Shown here piece by piece: positions 11,128 to 53,410 of a DNA stretch of 64,000 nucleotides. The translations under genes were made by a program, and so were the position numbers. The notes under the pieces are model-generated. The model worked only from the letters and a program-made list of their open reading frames with translations. It did not search any database and had not been told where the DNA came from. Position 1 is the stretch's first letter; the number at the start of each line of letters is the position of its first letter. Source of the DNA: Saccopteryx bilineata (Eukaryota; Chordata; Mammalia; Chiroptera; Emballonuridae); assembly GCF_036850765.1 (NCBI RefSeq), contig NC_089493.1, positions 131,880,239 through 131,944,238 on the forward strand. The letters run 5' to 3'.

Positions 11128-11527
11128 ATTATTATTATTTTTTTGTATTTTCCTGAAGCTAGAAATGGGGAGAGACAGTCAGACAGACTCCCGCATGTGC
11201 CTGACCAGGATCCACCCGGCACACCCACCAGGGGGCGACGCTCTGCCCACCAGGGGGCGATGCTCTGCCCCTCCGGGGCGTTGCTCTGCCGTGACCAGAG
11301 CCACTCTAGCGCCTGGGGCAGAGGCCAAGGAGCCATCCCCAGCGCCCGGGCCATCTTTGCTCCAATGGAGCCTCGGCTGCGGGAGGGGAAGAGAGAGACA
11401 GAGAGGAAGGAGAGGGGGAGGGGTGGAGAAGCAGATGGGCGCTTCTCCTGTGTGCCCTGACTGGGAATCGAACCCGGGACTTCTGCACGCCAGGCCGATG
11501 CTCTACCACTGAGCCAACCGGCCAGGG
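11128..11527 (-). mobile_element. SINE type 1, reverse, full length
   Basis: Complete reverse copy with good head (reversed B box GGAATCGAACCCGGG). Target duplication CCAGCAGTGGTTATT at 11113-11127 and 11528-11542. Confidence 0.94.
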
Positions 11528-11542
11528 CCAGCAGTGGTTATT

Positions 11543-11908
11543 TTTAATAGCAAGCATTTAAGGACAATTTACCTCTCTGTCAAAAGGAAGACTGAAGACT
11601 GTCTTATCAAGGGGATTGAAGTCACTGACTTTAAAAAACAGTCTTCTTTCAAGTTGCACCCAGAATACTACCACTACACTGCAGTGAATTATAACTGCTT
11701 GTATTGTTATAACATACATGAAAATAACTCAATTCTCAAACAGACTAAGACACATTTGGAATAAGCAACTAGAAAAATGAATGTGTTGCTGTTTTAAAAG
11801 CACAACGGACTTGATAATTAATGTAGGTCTGACAAAGTCTTTAAGATGAAAAGGCAGAGGTAAGACTTTTCCCATTACAATGCAGGTAAAACTGAACAGG
11901 GTGGATTC
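11543..11908. other. Intergenic unique sequence
   Basis: No gene, repeat or structured element recognised in this AT-rich stretch. Confidence 0.4.
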
Positions 11909-11921
11909 AACATAAGAGTTT

Positions 11922-12254
11922 TTTTTTTTCTTTTTCTTTTTACAGAGACAGAGAGGGGGATAGATAGGGAGGGACAGACAGGAACAGAGAGAGATGAGAA
12001 GCATCAATCATTAGTTTTTCGTTGCCACACCTTAGTTATTCATTGATTGCTTTCTCATATGTGCCTTGACTGCGGACCTTCAGCAGACTGAGTAACCCCT
12101 TGCTCGAGCCAGAGACCTTGGGTCCAAGCTGGTGGGTGAGCTTTTGCTCAAACCAGATGAGCCTGTGCTCAAGCTGGCGACCTTGTGGTCTCGAACCTGG
12201 GTCCTCCACATCCCAGTTCGACGCTCTATCCACTGCGCCACCACATGGTCAGGC
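11922..12254 (-). mobile_element. SINE type 2, reverse
   Basis: Complete reverse copy. Exact 13-bp duplication AACATAAGAGTTT at 11909-11921 and 12255-12267. It sits just beyond the most distal candidate polyadenylation site of HMG20A. Confidence 0.93.
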
Positions 12255-12323
12255 AACATAAGAGTTTTAATAAGACATGTCAAGCAAGCATAGTGACTTC
12301 TTAAAACAAAGAAAATATAAAAG

Positions 12324-12329
12324 TTTAAT
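12324..12329 (-). promoter_or_regulatory. Candidate distal polyadenylation signal (ATTAAA)
   Basis: ATTAAA on the minus strand within an A/T-rich context, followed by a T-rich stretch. It marks the edge of the repeat-free block. Confidence 0.3.
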
Positions 12330-13800
12330 TACAAAAACACTTGTACAGAAAACTTGGCATTTCAACTGTTCCAAACATATGTACATTTTTTTCTAAAATT
12401 GAATTTTGTTAGAAATAAAACACTTTGTCTCTCCTTGGCTGCCCCTTGTGTTTTAATAAAAAGTAATCTGTTAACACTGAATAGGCAACAACTTATTTCT
12501 TGAGAAGAACATATTAAGTGTGATAATATCTACAAGTTTATTGGAAAACATGAATCAAGTTTCATGTTAGCCAGCAACCTGGCTGACACCTCCTGGCTGG
12601 GCACAGAGAGAAGAGGGCCACACAGACCTGCTGTCCGGGACCCGACAGTGTAGTATGCATACCAAGGTGTCAGGTGCTCTCTGTCCAGCTACTAGCATGT
12701 CCGGTGTTTTCAATCCCGGTCACAGGCGTCAGGTGTGCTCCGTCCCAGCCACTGGCGTGTCTCCTGGGAGAGCCAGCACTTCAAGATCAGTTGGCTCATT
12801 TTGTGGAGATGATTCAGACTGTAGGGTCTTTCAAGATGGTGTGCATTCCTGAATATGCAGATGTTTCAAGTCAATGTCAGGTGTCCTATCTGGAGTCAGG
12901 AGGAGGCTGGCCTATGGACAGTAATCGCCCTTCCTGGTCACCAGCGCTCTCACCCAGCTGTACAGACTCGTACATGGAGAAGCAAGGAACTGTGAGGAGG
13001 AGGAGGGAAGAAATAGAAAGTGTCTGGCAGATGGCAGACACAATGCCCAGAACTAGAGTGGACACCTTCTGCTACAGACACTGTGTTCCAGGCTTGACTC
13101 AGCAGGTGAGGAGTCTGTGAGATGTGGCAGGACCATAGTGACGGTGACAGCACAAGAGGAAGACATAGAAAGCAGGTGACTTGGCTTGGTTTAGAGTGAC
13201 AGATGACAATGGGGTCTTATTCTAAACAACTGCCAAGTGGTGATATGTTATCTTTAGTACATCATGGAAATTTGATGTATGTTCATATATGACATATAAA
13301 AAGGCTATTTTTTGTTGTTCTTCTATTTCCCATGGCCTACAGAAGAAATCAGGTGAGGAGAGGCAGAGAAGGACAGGACAGTGCAGCAATGTGATGGGTT
13401 CTGGCTTGCACCTGACTGTGAGTGTGTTGGGAGGGGCTGCACATCCATCTGCTTCAGTGGCGTGGTGCCTGGACAGTGAGCAGGCTTGGCAGGCCTGGCT
13501 TTGGTTCCAGCCTGTGCCATAGAGAACAAGACAAAACCGACCATCAGGTGGGAATCAGAAGCCCTTCTTCCCTTCTGCTGCTTAAAAAAAAAAAGACTTA
13601 TGTACTGAGGGGGAGAAGGAAGGACGCCTGTCCCTCTGCAGTCTATAGCATACTGACAGAGGGAAGACAAAGACATGAGCATACCTCCGGGCCCTTTCAT
13701 GTCAGCTCCAGACACTGCGTAACACTACCCCTGCCATCCACAACTCTGCATGCCCGAAACAGACAGGGTCAGTTTCACTTATGATAGGCTTTGGAGGTGT

Positions 13801-13806
13801 TTTATT
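13801..13806 (-). promoter_or_regulatory. Candidate internal polyadenylation signal (AATAAA)
   Basis: AATAAA on the minus strand, about 3.4 kb after the stop codon. Could give a shorter mRNA. Confidence 0.25.
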
Positions 13807-14643
13807 TTCAGTGCCAAATGAGAAACTACTTTTCCTGTTCTCTCCTATTTGCCAATGACCTTTTCCTCGGTAGAGAATGCTTCACAAGACACTGTCAGCA
13901 GATGGGAAGAGAACAACCTTACTGGGCGGGCACACAGGGCATGTGCAGGAGCAGAGCTTGGAACAGCAGGCAGTGCTGAGGAGGAGGAAGAACAGTGTGT
14001 TCTCCTCAGGGCAGCAGTCAGAAAGCCTCTGCGAGGGCTGGCGCCCACTGTGCACTGACTGGGACAGGAAGCGGTCTCCCCAGGGTAGCCCACCAGAAGC
14101 TCCTTTCTCTGGAGTGGCAGCAGGTCAGAGATGGGGGAAGATGGCCTATGCAGTAAGACTCCTTCAGAACCCTGCTGAGCAACAGGCCCAGAGGTCAGAA
14201 ATAGAGATGTGGAAATTAGTGGGGTGAAGGGAATACAGATAATGCCCAAAGGCATAGAAACAGTGACAGGAAGATAGAAAAACCAGGGTGTCTGCTAAAA
14301 GGGCCAAATCTGAAGCAGGACAATGAGAAGGCTTCCCTTCCTTCCTCTGCAGATGGTAGCAGAAATGCAGATGACCCTTCACATACAAGCAGACAACCAA
14401 TGGAAACTGAAGACAGGAGCGTGGCGCCACGTTTTCTAAGCTTCACAGGGATGATTCCACAGAAAGTTCACAAACGTGTTATTTTTGATGCTTCCTGGGG
14501 TGAAGGCATTTAACTCACAGCAGACAGTTTCTGCACAAGCAGAGTCCTCTATATTCCTCTGTCTCCATTCAGTTCAAATTTCCAGATGGCTTCTCATTCC
14601 TCACAAGTAAAACCACACACAAACATCCTGAAGCTCTACTACC

Positions 14644-14730
14644 TGTAGGAGAAAGGGGAGGGAGAGGGAGAGGGGGAGAAAGAGAGAGAGAGAGAAAGGG
14701 AGAGGGAGAAGGAAGGAGGGAGGGGAAGAC
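14644..14730. repeat. Purine-rich (GGGA/GA)n tract
   Basis: About 87 bp of almost uninterrupted G and A. On the HMG20A mRNA strand it would be a pyrimidine tract in the putative 3'UTR. Confidence 0.8.
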
Positions 14731-16767
14731 AATGAGGATGTAGGAAAATTGTTCAGCTGAACACAGAAAAGCAACTATCAGGGACAAATCTGAGAGTGGA
14801 AAATTAGTATTCTACTTTGGTCCAAAGAATAGATGGCCAATCAAAATCAATTTTCTTCAAATACAAATCTAAGGATCTTTGCATGTGCAGGAATGTATTA
14901 TGTGGGTATGATCAATAAATTTTGAATCACAGAAATTTTTTTTCAACCCTCAAACAGCCAAATATTTATCATTTGGTTCGATTGAAATCAAGCAACATAT
15001 GGCTTGTGATAGTTTATATAAAGTGTCACCTCTCCACATGAAGTCACCCTAAGGCTTCCTCCCAGAGCTGTTTTTTTCCAGGTACAAGCCAGCCACAAAG
15101 AAAATGCTGGCTGGGGTCATCCTTCCATTGCAAAACCAGATTTTACATTACTAGATTATAATTATTTCTATTTACCTCCTATTTATCTGAAAGCCCTTAT
15201 TCTAAACATTTTGATGCTTCCCTCTTATCCCCACTCCCGTCTCCTCAGAGCAATGATTTTGGAGCTCTACTGAACCCAAGTTTTGATATATGTGCTCTTA
15301 TTTGCACAGGTATTTTCAGGCAAGACGTCACTTCTTTGGGGCTTAGTTTCTCCTTATGCAGAACACAGGAATTTCTAAAGGTCCCATCTACTGTGCTCCT
15401 GTAAAATGGGAGAGCATTAGCTTCCCCTCACTGGCTCCTGACAAGTGGGTGAGAACTGCCAAGCTCACGTCAGTCTGAAGACATTAGGCCTGGCTGTCTG
15501 TACGTATTTGTATAATGAGGCTAAGCTAGTATTGATCACAGTCTTAATAACTGTTTCATTTGACAGTTCTGAGGATCCAGGGAACTATCCAGTCTTAGTT
15601 TTGATGGATAGACTGTAAGAATCTATAGTAATAAAATTATTCACATTTTTAGGTATGATTTTTTTCAAGGGTAAAATATTTGTCACCTAGAATCAAGGAT
15701 AATGGTAATATTCTAGGTTTTCAAAGACACTTCAGAAAGAAGATACTAGAGTTTATGTCCCTAAGATAGGTAAAGCTTTAGACTATCTTATTGGCAAAAT
15801 GCTCAAAACGGAAAATCGCTTTTGGCTTCAAACTTGCAGTGACTGATGTGCTCACATGAGGCGACCCCATGTCACCCACCAGGCTCTGTGTCCTTCCAGT
15901 CTTCTACCCTGCTTCCCCGCTCTCTTCTCAGGCCCATGAGGGTGCTAACAACACTGTGGGTGATGATGAGAAGGGGGATGAGCTCCTTGGAATCCCAGGC
16001 TGGACTTATAGTCTGTTCCCTTTACAAACAGCAGCCTTGCTCGGCTTTATCCCACAGGGGGTCTTACCGTCTCTTGTAAGCACCATCCAGTCCATCTGAC
16101 TGCTCATGAGAGAAATGGGAATCCTTTCTCCTCAGAGCAGGGTGGAGGCTAATGTGTAAGGGACTACCTTGTGCTGGGACCCTCCAAGGGCAAGGCTGAC
16201 AAGGACAGAGACGACTGCTCTGCTCTCTCTGGCAGGCGCTGCCTCATTGGATAGGAATCATGGGTTTATCTATTCTCAGACACAGTACTTGAGGTGCAAA
16301 CCATGCTAGAACATGCACTCGTTTATGAGTGTGTTCACACACCTGTAGACAAATAAGCAAGATTCAAAGCTGTGACTGGCTGTCCTCAGGAGCATATCCT
16401 GCTGCCCACTCTTGTTTTAGTATCTATATATGGTCACCACACCACATGGTCCCACCTTATGTTTTCCAGTTTACGTGTCTGTAGGTGCAGAACAATGTAA
16501 TCAACAGACTAAAGGGCTGACACTTTTGTGGGATGGCACAGTAAAGGGCAGTTATCTCTAGGAATCTGAGTGAACAAATACCAGTTCTATTAAGAAGTGA
16601 CATCCAATGACTTACCATTAGTACCACAATGCCGAAAGGGGCAAGTCCCTTCTGGAAATGTAACTCTGGTCTCCTCTGAAAGGATGTAACACACACTACT
16701 ACTAATCTGTTGAATATATTTTTAAAAAGCTAATTTTCTCTCTCCTCTTTTTGTTGCTTACTGAGTG

Positions 16768-16773
16768 TTTATT
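16768..16773 (-). promoter_or_regulatory. Candidate proximal polyadenylation signal (AATAAA)
   Basis: Canonical AATAAA on the minus strand about 430 bp downstream of the HMG20A stop codon. Confidence 0.3.
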
Positions 16774-17206
16774 TTTTAACCCATTTAATTACGGCACTGT
16801 TTTGATGTGAGGTTAGTCCCTATGAACATTTACCATCCAATAGCTACTCTGAGATTCAGGGTGAGTGAAAGCTCCTTTCTTGTGTAGGTTTCAAACACAC
16901 ATCTGCTGACTGCTGTCAATTATCATTCATGTTTCCATGGAAAAGGAAGCTTAAACATTAATTGACAGTTATATTGTTCTTGTATTTAAGTGATGTTTTA
17001 GGGGTGTTTTCCTCAAAGTTGCTCACTCACTCTTCAAATCTCTTTGGGAAACCGGCACTCAAGAATGTAGTGGGTAAGTGACAAAGCTAGACAGAGGCCT
17101 AACACAGGACCCTGCACGTCCATCGCCTGGGTGCTGGCCCCATGGGAGATGCTGCTCTGGTCTGTGTATGGCCTGTAGGGTCATAACAGCGAGCACTCAC
17201 CACTCC

Positions 17207-46675
<29,469 letters not shown>

Positions 46676-46679
46676 CTCT

Positions 46680-49331
46680 CTAAAAGGAAGAGAGAATAAA
46701 AAATGATTAATGGCTTAATTACTTCTAGTTCAAGTTCCACTAATTTAAGAGCCAGCCTTCCTTAACTTTATCACATCAGCAGCAGGAGAGAGAAACTGGC
46801 CTGAATATTTATTTTCTTAACTCGGACACATCAATTTAAACTTTGTGGTTATAGAATGGGCTTTGAAACCTGGTCTTAATCAACTGAACAGACCAAAAAT
46901 AGTTAGATATTTTTAAGACTGAGACACACTATGGAAAATTCCTTTTCTGTTTATTCAGAATATCTTCAAAAGTATTCTTCATTTCCTGTAGAAATTGTTA
47001 AGCGGCACTGCAACCCAGAGCAAGTTACTCAACATCTTTGAGATACAATCTTATTATCTGAGGCAAAACTGCTGACTTACCCACAGGTTTATTGTGTAGG
47101 ATTAAACTGAAAATGCTTCATAAACAGAGAAAGGTTAAGATGATAAGTGCTCTGAGTGTTATTACAGAAAGAAAGGTATTGTTATGACAGCATTAGTAGT
47201 CCTCAGTCGCGGATGAATTATCCTGAGATTAAATGGTGACAGACTGAGCCTCTAAAAGGAAGTAATGCAAAGGAAGGGAGGACGGAGAGCACACTGATGT
47301 GGGTCAGAGGCAGAGAAACCAGACTTCCAGGTCAGAAGCATGCTGTGCCTTACCAGGATGGCCAGCAGCAGAAATGCATGCACCTGGGTCCAGGAAACTA
47401 AGCTCAACTGAAGAAAACAAATCACTTAGAACTGGAGGTGATCAGACTGAAAGGATAAATGGACAAGGTGACAGAGTAATTTCATCTAGCGAATCCCTGC
47501 AGAAAAAGTTTTCCCCTCCGTGCTCCAACCCAGGGTTTCACTACAACTAAGAGAAGCAGCCTCCCTTTCATTATGAAAGTGATCATCACAAAAACACTCA
47601 AAGGTGACCCTAAACGTCAGCCACTTAAGTGGAACTGCAAAACACTCAAGAAATAGAGTGCCTCAATCAGCTGGGAGAACTGAGAGGCCGATGAGGAACT
47701 CATGTAGGAGCTTCTTCCCTCCACTGTTACTTCAGGTGCTGTCTGTCGCCCGCTGTGGCCTCTAGTGACCCACCAGTGGGAGGGGAAGCCCAACAGCAGG
47801 CAGAGCCTGGCTCCTCCACTGGGCTGGGAATAAGGAAGAAAAGGCAGGCGATGCCAACACCATGTTCTGAATAGTCAACAGAGGAATTTACTTCCAGACA
47901 GATGACTTATTTCTCATTCTTATTTTCTCATTTCCAGTTCTACATTTATTTAGCCCACCAAGTGACATAAATAGTTTTATGTGTGAAAACGCACCTCTGT
48001 TCATGTATTATCCACTACAGTGGGTAGCACATGGGAAGCACAGAAGGACTGCTCTTCAGCCAGAGTGGAGGTTCTTCCATGCGCAAGGCTGCTTGCTAAC
48101 CCTTTCCAGTATCTTAAAGATAGGAGGGTTTACGGGGACGCTAACAAGTCCTGTAAAACTCCATTCTAGATGTTTTCTAGAATAACCCTGCCACAAATGT
48201 ACTTAAGTTTTAATTCACAGACCAGATTAGAGCCCAGGCTTTAAAAACTAATATTACCTTACACCAATATTTACCTTACCAAAAGAAAACTAATCAATTA
48301 GATGGCATACAGTTGAACTGTAGACCATGAGGAAACATTCAAATAGCCAGGCATATATCCCCAAACCTTAAAAGGACTCATTTTACTGGCTTCTTTATTA
48401 AAGTTTCCCTAGAAATAAATAGCCTTTCAAGAACTTCAAGATTCAGCATCTGAAGTCTTGATGTCCGTCCCGCACCTTGAAAGATGTTTTCTCGGAGGAG
48501 ACAGATGACGTGCCTTTCATTTATTACGACAACACAACCCTCTTTAAGAGTTTCCCAGATATCTAGTTATTCTTGAATTGTGGGGAGGCAGTTAGACTTC
48601 ACAATCTTAACATCTAAACAGATCATATAAACAAAGGAAGTTCAGAGAACACATTTTTTTTTCTTTATATTTAATCCTAAAATTTGTTTTACTCAATACT
48701 ATACATGGCTTCAAATGTATTTTTTCTAGTGTTACTGAACAGTCAGGTCCTTAAAAAATGACAAATAAAGTGGGTGGAAGGTTAGTGGCCAAGATTAACA
48801 AAAGAAGGAAATAAGAAAACGGTCCAGTGAAACCCAAAGGCCTCTAAACTCGTTTCCTAAGTTGGAAAATAAAATGATTCCCAAGAAGATGCCTGGGACC
48901 CTGCAAGACAGCTTTCATATGGTCACTGAGCGGGTGGACTCAAACTGAGTCACAGCTACCACCACTGACTGCCAAAGCCCTGCGTGCATCTGTGCCTCAC
49001 CATGTCCCAGCACAGAGGTCACAATGAACTTTGAGAGTCTGTGCCAAGCACTTAGGAAATATTAGAAATGATGCCCTAAAAGGGGAAAGAAGAGAGCTAT
49101 GTATAAAGGCAAGATAGTACACCAATCTGGTTCTCTGCTGGTGTTTACACAGATAGGTCAATCATGCACTTGGAAGGCTCGAAAAATGGTATTACTTTGG
49201 TCTTCCACTTTGAACCTGGGTCTGAACCTTGGAAATCTAAAAATCCCCTCTAATACTAACCACTCACTGAAAAAAATGGATATATAAAACAGAGTGCCAA
49301 TTTAAGATATTTTAATGATGATTATAAAAAT
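46680..49331 (-). other. Upstream HMG20A intron or flank, no exon recognised
   Basis: Must include intron sequence because exon 1 (coding) starts with an acceptor. I see no CpG island and no clear non-coding exon, so the promoter is probably farther upstream. Confidence 0.5.
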
Positions 49332-49344
49332 TCTAAGGAGAGTG

Positions 49345-49653
49345 CTTGACTAGGTGGTGGCGCAGTGGATGGAGCGTCGGACTGGGATGCAGAAGGACCC
49401 ATGTTTGAGACCCTGAGGTCGCCAGTTTGAGTGTGGGCTCATCTGGTTTGAGCAAAGCTCACCAGCTTGGACCCAAGGTCATTGGCTTGAGCAAGGGGTC
49501 ACTCGGTCTGCTGAAGGCCCATGGTCAAGGCACATATGAGAAAGCAATCAATGAACTAAGGTGTTGCAACGAAAAAGTGATGATTGATGCCTCTCGTCTC
49601 TCTTTGTTCCTGTCTGTCCCTCTCTTTGACTGTCTCTGTGAAAAAAAAAAAAA
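49345..49653 (+). mobile_element. SINE type 2, full length
   Basis: Forward copy showing the family clearly: GGTGGTGGCGCAGTGGATGG head, repeated modules (CTCATCTGGTTTGAGCAAAG), CT-rich end and A tail. Duplication TCTAAGGAGARTG at 49332-49344 and 49654-49666. Confidence 0.95.
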
Positions 49654-49666
49654 TCTAAGGAGAATG

Positions 49667-50248
49667 ATATTATGCACATAAGATACATGTTGGCCAATCA
49701 ACACATTCTCTCCCTGTTGTAATATGGGGAGCCAAATCATAATCAAGACATTGCTCTGGTCAACATGGGGCCAGAATAAAGAAAGTCAGGCAGAGCTTAA
49801 AAAATGTTCCTCAATTAAGATTGTTCTAATAGCTTTTCCCGACAAAAGGAATGATCGTAACAATGAAACTGTTATTTCCAATGTACTTGTTTTCTAAGGT
49901 TGGCTCTTTTCATGTGCCATTTTCTTACTTTACATACGTGAATCCCCTTCACTAAGTCATCTCAAGTGAAGATGCACTGTATTTCCTCCCCAATTGTATA
50001 GTGTCTCAGAGTTGAGAGGTAGAATTCCACCCTCATTTTCCGTACTACCTTATGCAAAACTCCCAGTTTCTTAAAAAATCACGTCACATGTCTATACCAA
50101 CCTCAAATTCAAAAACCTTTGACCACTACCTCCAATTATTTCAGCTCTTCCAATAGTTGTAGTACAACTGACTTTTAATTACATAAACCTCTATTCACTG
50201 ACCACTGATTTCCCCTTCTCCTACAGGTTTATATGCCATGGCTATATT
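49667..50248. other. Unique sequence
   Basis: No gene or element recognised. Confidence 0.4.
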
Positions 50249-50256
50249 TCAAATAT

Positions 50257-50465
50257 ATATTTTTTCGATTGATTTCAGAAAGACAGAAAAAGGGAGGGAG
50301 GGATAGGCCAAGAGGAGAAAAAGAGAGAGAGAAGCATTCATTTGCTGTTCCACTTAGTTGCACACTCACTGGTTGCTTCCCATATGTGCTCTTAACTGGG
50401 GATTGAACTGCAACCTTGGCATTTCCAGATGAGGCTCTAACCCACTAAGCTACCTGGCCAGGGTC
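50257..50465 (-). mobile_element. SINE type 4, reverse
   Basis: Reversed head ending CTACCTGGCCAGGGT. Duplication TCAAATAT at 50249-50256 and 50466-50473. Confidence 0.8.
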
Positions 50466-50779
50466 TCAAATATTCTTTTGCCAACACTCTCAAGTCCTTT
50501 GCCCTACTATCCTTCTATACACTAGATGTAGATCAACTCGGGTATCTAGCTCAAGATGGTGCTAGAGAGAAATCATAAAATAAAGTGTGCTACTATAAAT
50601 GTATGATATCCAACCACAACAGGGCCTCAATATTCTAGCAGTTATTCTACATGTTCTTAGGGTATTTCTCAATGGCCATATCAGCTCTGTTAGATTTTTC
50701 CAACCAACTGAACCCTAACTCAACCACTCTTCCTCTTAGCCTTAACTCTCCACAATTCCCACACTCACACCAAACGCCA

Positions 50780-51520
50780 TCCTAAACCGCTTTATTTTTT
50801 AAACATATAATTCACACGTCATAAAATTCACCCTTTGCAAGTGTACGATTCAGTGGCTTTCATATATTTACAAGGTAGTTTAACTAACAACCATAACTGA
50901 TTTTTACAACATCTTCATTCTCCCACCCCGAAATAAACTCTGCACCCATTAGCAGTCACTCCCCACTCACCCTTTCCACTAGATGCCGATAACCACTAAT
51001 CTGCTTTCTGTGTTTATGGATATACTTATTCTGAACATTTCATATAAATGAAGTCATACACTATGTGGTCTATAGTGTTTGACATCTTTCACCTAGCATA
51101 AAGTTTTCAAGGTTCATCACACTGTAGTATGCACCAGGGCTTCATTACTTTTTATGGATAAAAAATACTCCATTCTATGGCTGTAGCACATTTTGCTTAT
51201 TCACTCATCAGCTGATAGAACTGGGTTGTTTCTACACTTTTAGGCTTTTTGTGAATAATGCTGGTTATGGACAGTTGTGTATAAGTTTGTGTGCAGATGT
51301 TTTCAATTCTCTTAGGCATATACCTAGGAATGGGATTGTTGGGTCGTCTCTTAGGCATACACTTAGGAATGGGATTGTTGAGTCGTTTCTTAGGCATACA
51401 CCTAAGAATGGGGTCATATGAGAACTCCATGTTTAACATTTTGAGGAACTGCCAAACAGTTTTCCAAAGCACCTGAACCATTTTACATTCATACTAGCAA
51501 TGCATGAGAGATCCCAACTC
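50780..51520 (-). mobile_element. LINE-1 3' region, reverse, with internal triplication
   Basis: Reverse complement of the L1 ORF2 end (AAGGTTCATCACACTGTAGT, TTTAACATTTTGAGGAACTG). Contains three copies of a 39-bp unit starting at 51311, 51350 and 51389. Confidence 0.8.
51311..51427. repeat. 39-bp tandem triplication
   Basis: Units begin CTTAGGCATAYACYTAGGAA, followed by TGGGATTGTTGRGTCGTYT; a few substitutions distinguish them. It lies inside the reverse LINE-1, where a single copy is normal. Confidence 0.92.
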
Positions 51521-52100
51521 TCCACACACTTAATACGCTTTTAGGAGTGATAGGGAGAGGTCACTCCAGCCCCTCAAGCCATCTTATCAAACCTAAAGAG
51601 GGAAAAACCTGAGAAGCACTCTTGAAGTGCATAGTCCATAGGCACAGGCTCACCAAGACACTGAACCCCTAATCACAAGACCACAGAACGCTTCTCCTTC
51701 CCCCACACCTATCATCACTTCACTAAAGGCCCAGGTAGCAGTTCCTTTCACCCAGGGTATCATGTCAACTTTTCAATGAAAAATCACAAGGCGTGCTTAA
51801 AAACAAAAATAAAAGTTTGAAGAGAATGAACAAGCATTGGAGCCAGAGTAAGATATGGTATAAATGCTGAAATTATCAGACCAGTATTTTTTTTAAAAAT
51901 GTGACTAATATGTTAAGAACTTTAATGAAAAAAGTAGACAACATGTAAGAACAGATACATAACAGAAAAATGGAAATTCTAAAAATGCTGGAGATCAAAA
52001 ACACTGGATTAAAAATGAAGTCTGTCCAAACAGGCTCATTAGTAGACTAGACATGCCTGATGAGACTCTAAGCTTGAGAATATGATAAAAGAAATCTCTA

Positions 52101-52476
52101 GGCCCTGGCTAGTTGGCTCAGCAGTAAGTAGAGTGTCGGCCTGGCGTGTGGAAATCCCGGGTTTGAATCCTGGCCAGGGCACATAGAAGAAGCGTCCATC
52201 TGCTTCTCCACCCTTCCTCCTCTCCTTTCTCTCTCTCTCTTCCCCTCCCACAGCCAAGGCTCCATTGGAGCAAAGCTGGCCGGGGCAATGAGGATGGCTC
52301 CATGGACTCTGCCTCAGGCACTAGAATGGCTCCGGCCACAACAGAGGCCAGCCCAGATGGGCAGAGTATCGCCCCCTGGTGGGCATGCCGGGTGGATCCC
52401 GGTCGGGTGTATATGGGAGTCTGTCTCTCTGCCTCCCCACTTCTCACTTCAGAAAAAAAAACCCCAAAACAAAACA
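52101..52476 (+). mobile_element. SINE type 1 in the LINE-1
   Basis: Complete but slightly diverged type 1 copy with an A-rich tail (AAAAAAACCCCAAAACAAAA). The flanks show only a weak CTCTA match. Confidence 0.88.
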
Positions 52477-53332
52477 ACTCTAAAAGCAAAAACCAAGGGA
52501 AAAAAGACGGAAAGACACATAATACTCAAAACCTAGGGGACCTCTGCAAACCATGTAACTAACACACATGTAATGGGAATTCTAGGGGAGGAGAGAAAGA
52601 GCAGAAGCAATAATGATGGAGAATATCTCCAAATTAATGTGAGATCAGACACCAAACCACAAATCCAAGAAGCTCAGAACACCAAATAGAAATAAAGTAT
52701 TAAAAAAAATTCTCAAGACACCTAAAACTACAGCTAAGAATATTATATTCAAACTAAAGAAAATCAAAGATAAAGAAAAAAAAAATCTTTAAAGAAGCTC
52801 CAGACCCAACAAAGTACCTTTCTTATTTTTAGCAAAGATAAGAAACGTATCTGACATCTCTTTAGATAACATGTGACCAAGAAGAGAGTGGAGTGAAATA
52901 TTTAAGGTGTTGACAGGAAAAATTCAATAACCTCAATTTCTGTACCTCGTGAAATTATCTTACAAAAAAAGTGAGGGGGAAATAAAGATTTTCTCAGACA
53001 AACAAAAGTTGAAGAAACTTGTATCTAGCAGACCTACCTTGCAAGTAGTGTTAAAAAGTTCTTCAGAGAGAAGAAAAATGATATAGGTCAGAAACTTGGA
53101 TCTATGTAAAAAAAGAAAGAGCATTAGAGAAGAAGTGAAAGTATAATCACTTTTTCCTCATTCATAATTGATCTAACAACAGTCTGTCCAGAGTAGTAAC
53201 AGCATCAGTAGGTATGCTTATACACATGGACTTAGTCTAAGTGAAATGAATGACAGTAATGTTAGAAGGGATGAGAGGGAGGAATTAGGAAAACTTTGCT
53301 ATTATAAGGCACTTGAACAACCTGTCAAGAAG

Positions 53333-53410
53333 TAGTGTTACACGAAAGTGGACGTGAATTAGTTGTAAATATAGTGTTACATGAAAGTGGACATGAATTA
53401 GTTGTAAATA
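53333..53410. repeat. 39-bp tandem duplication
   Basis: 53333-53371 and 53372-53410 differ at two positions; each begins TAGTGTTACAYGAAAGTGGA. Local duplication inside the old LINE-1. Confidence 0.95.

Larger units (their letters stand above)
12300..17206 (-). other. HMG20A: Candidate HMG20A 3' untranslated region
   Basis: Directly downstream of the stop codon. This 4.9-kb block holds no recognisable SINE, LINE or DNA transposon, whereas flanking sequence carries about one per kilobase, as expected if it is transcribed and constrained. Candidate polyadenylation signals on the minus strand lie at 16768-16773, 13801-13806 and 12324-12329. The true 3' end is inferred; part of the block may be intergenic. 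No convincing coding exon is seen in it. Confidence 0.45.

Noticed and set aside
11034..11512. Long open frames of 100-180 residues in type 1 SINEs, recurring at 5062, 6009, 11059, 30653, 41158 and 62104
   Set aside because: They are the same GC-rich SINE body read in different frames at many loci, with no host homology.
13845..14255. Frames of 116-136 residues on both strands in the putative 3'UTR
   Set aside because: No recognisable domain, overlapping on both strands, and no splice context.
47299..47550. 83-residue frame upstream of coding exon 1
   Set aside because: No similarity recognised, no splice context and no matching phase to HMG20A.
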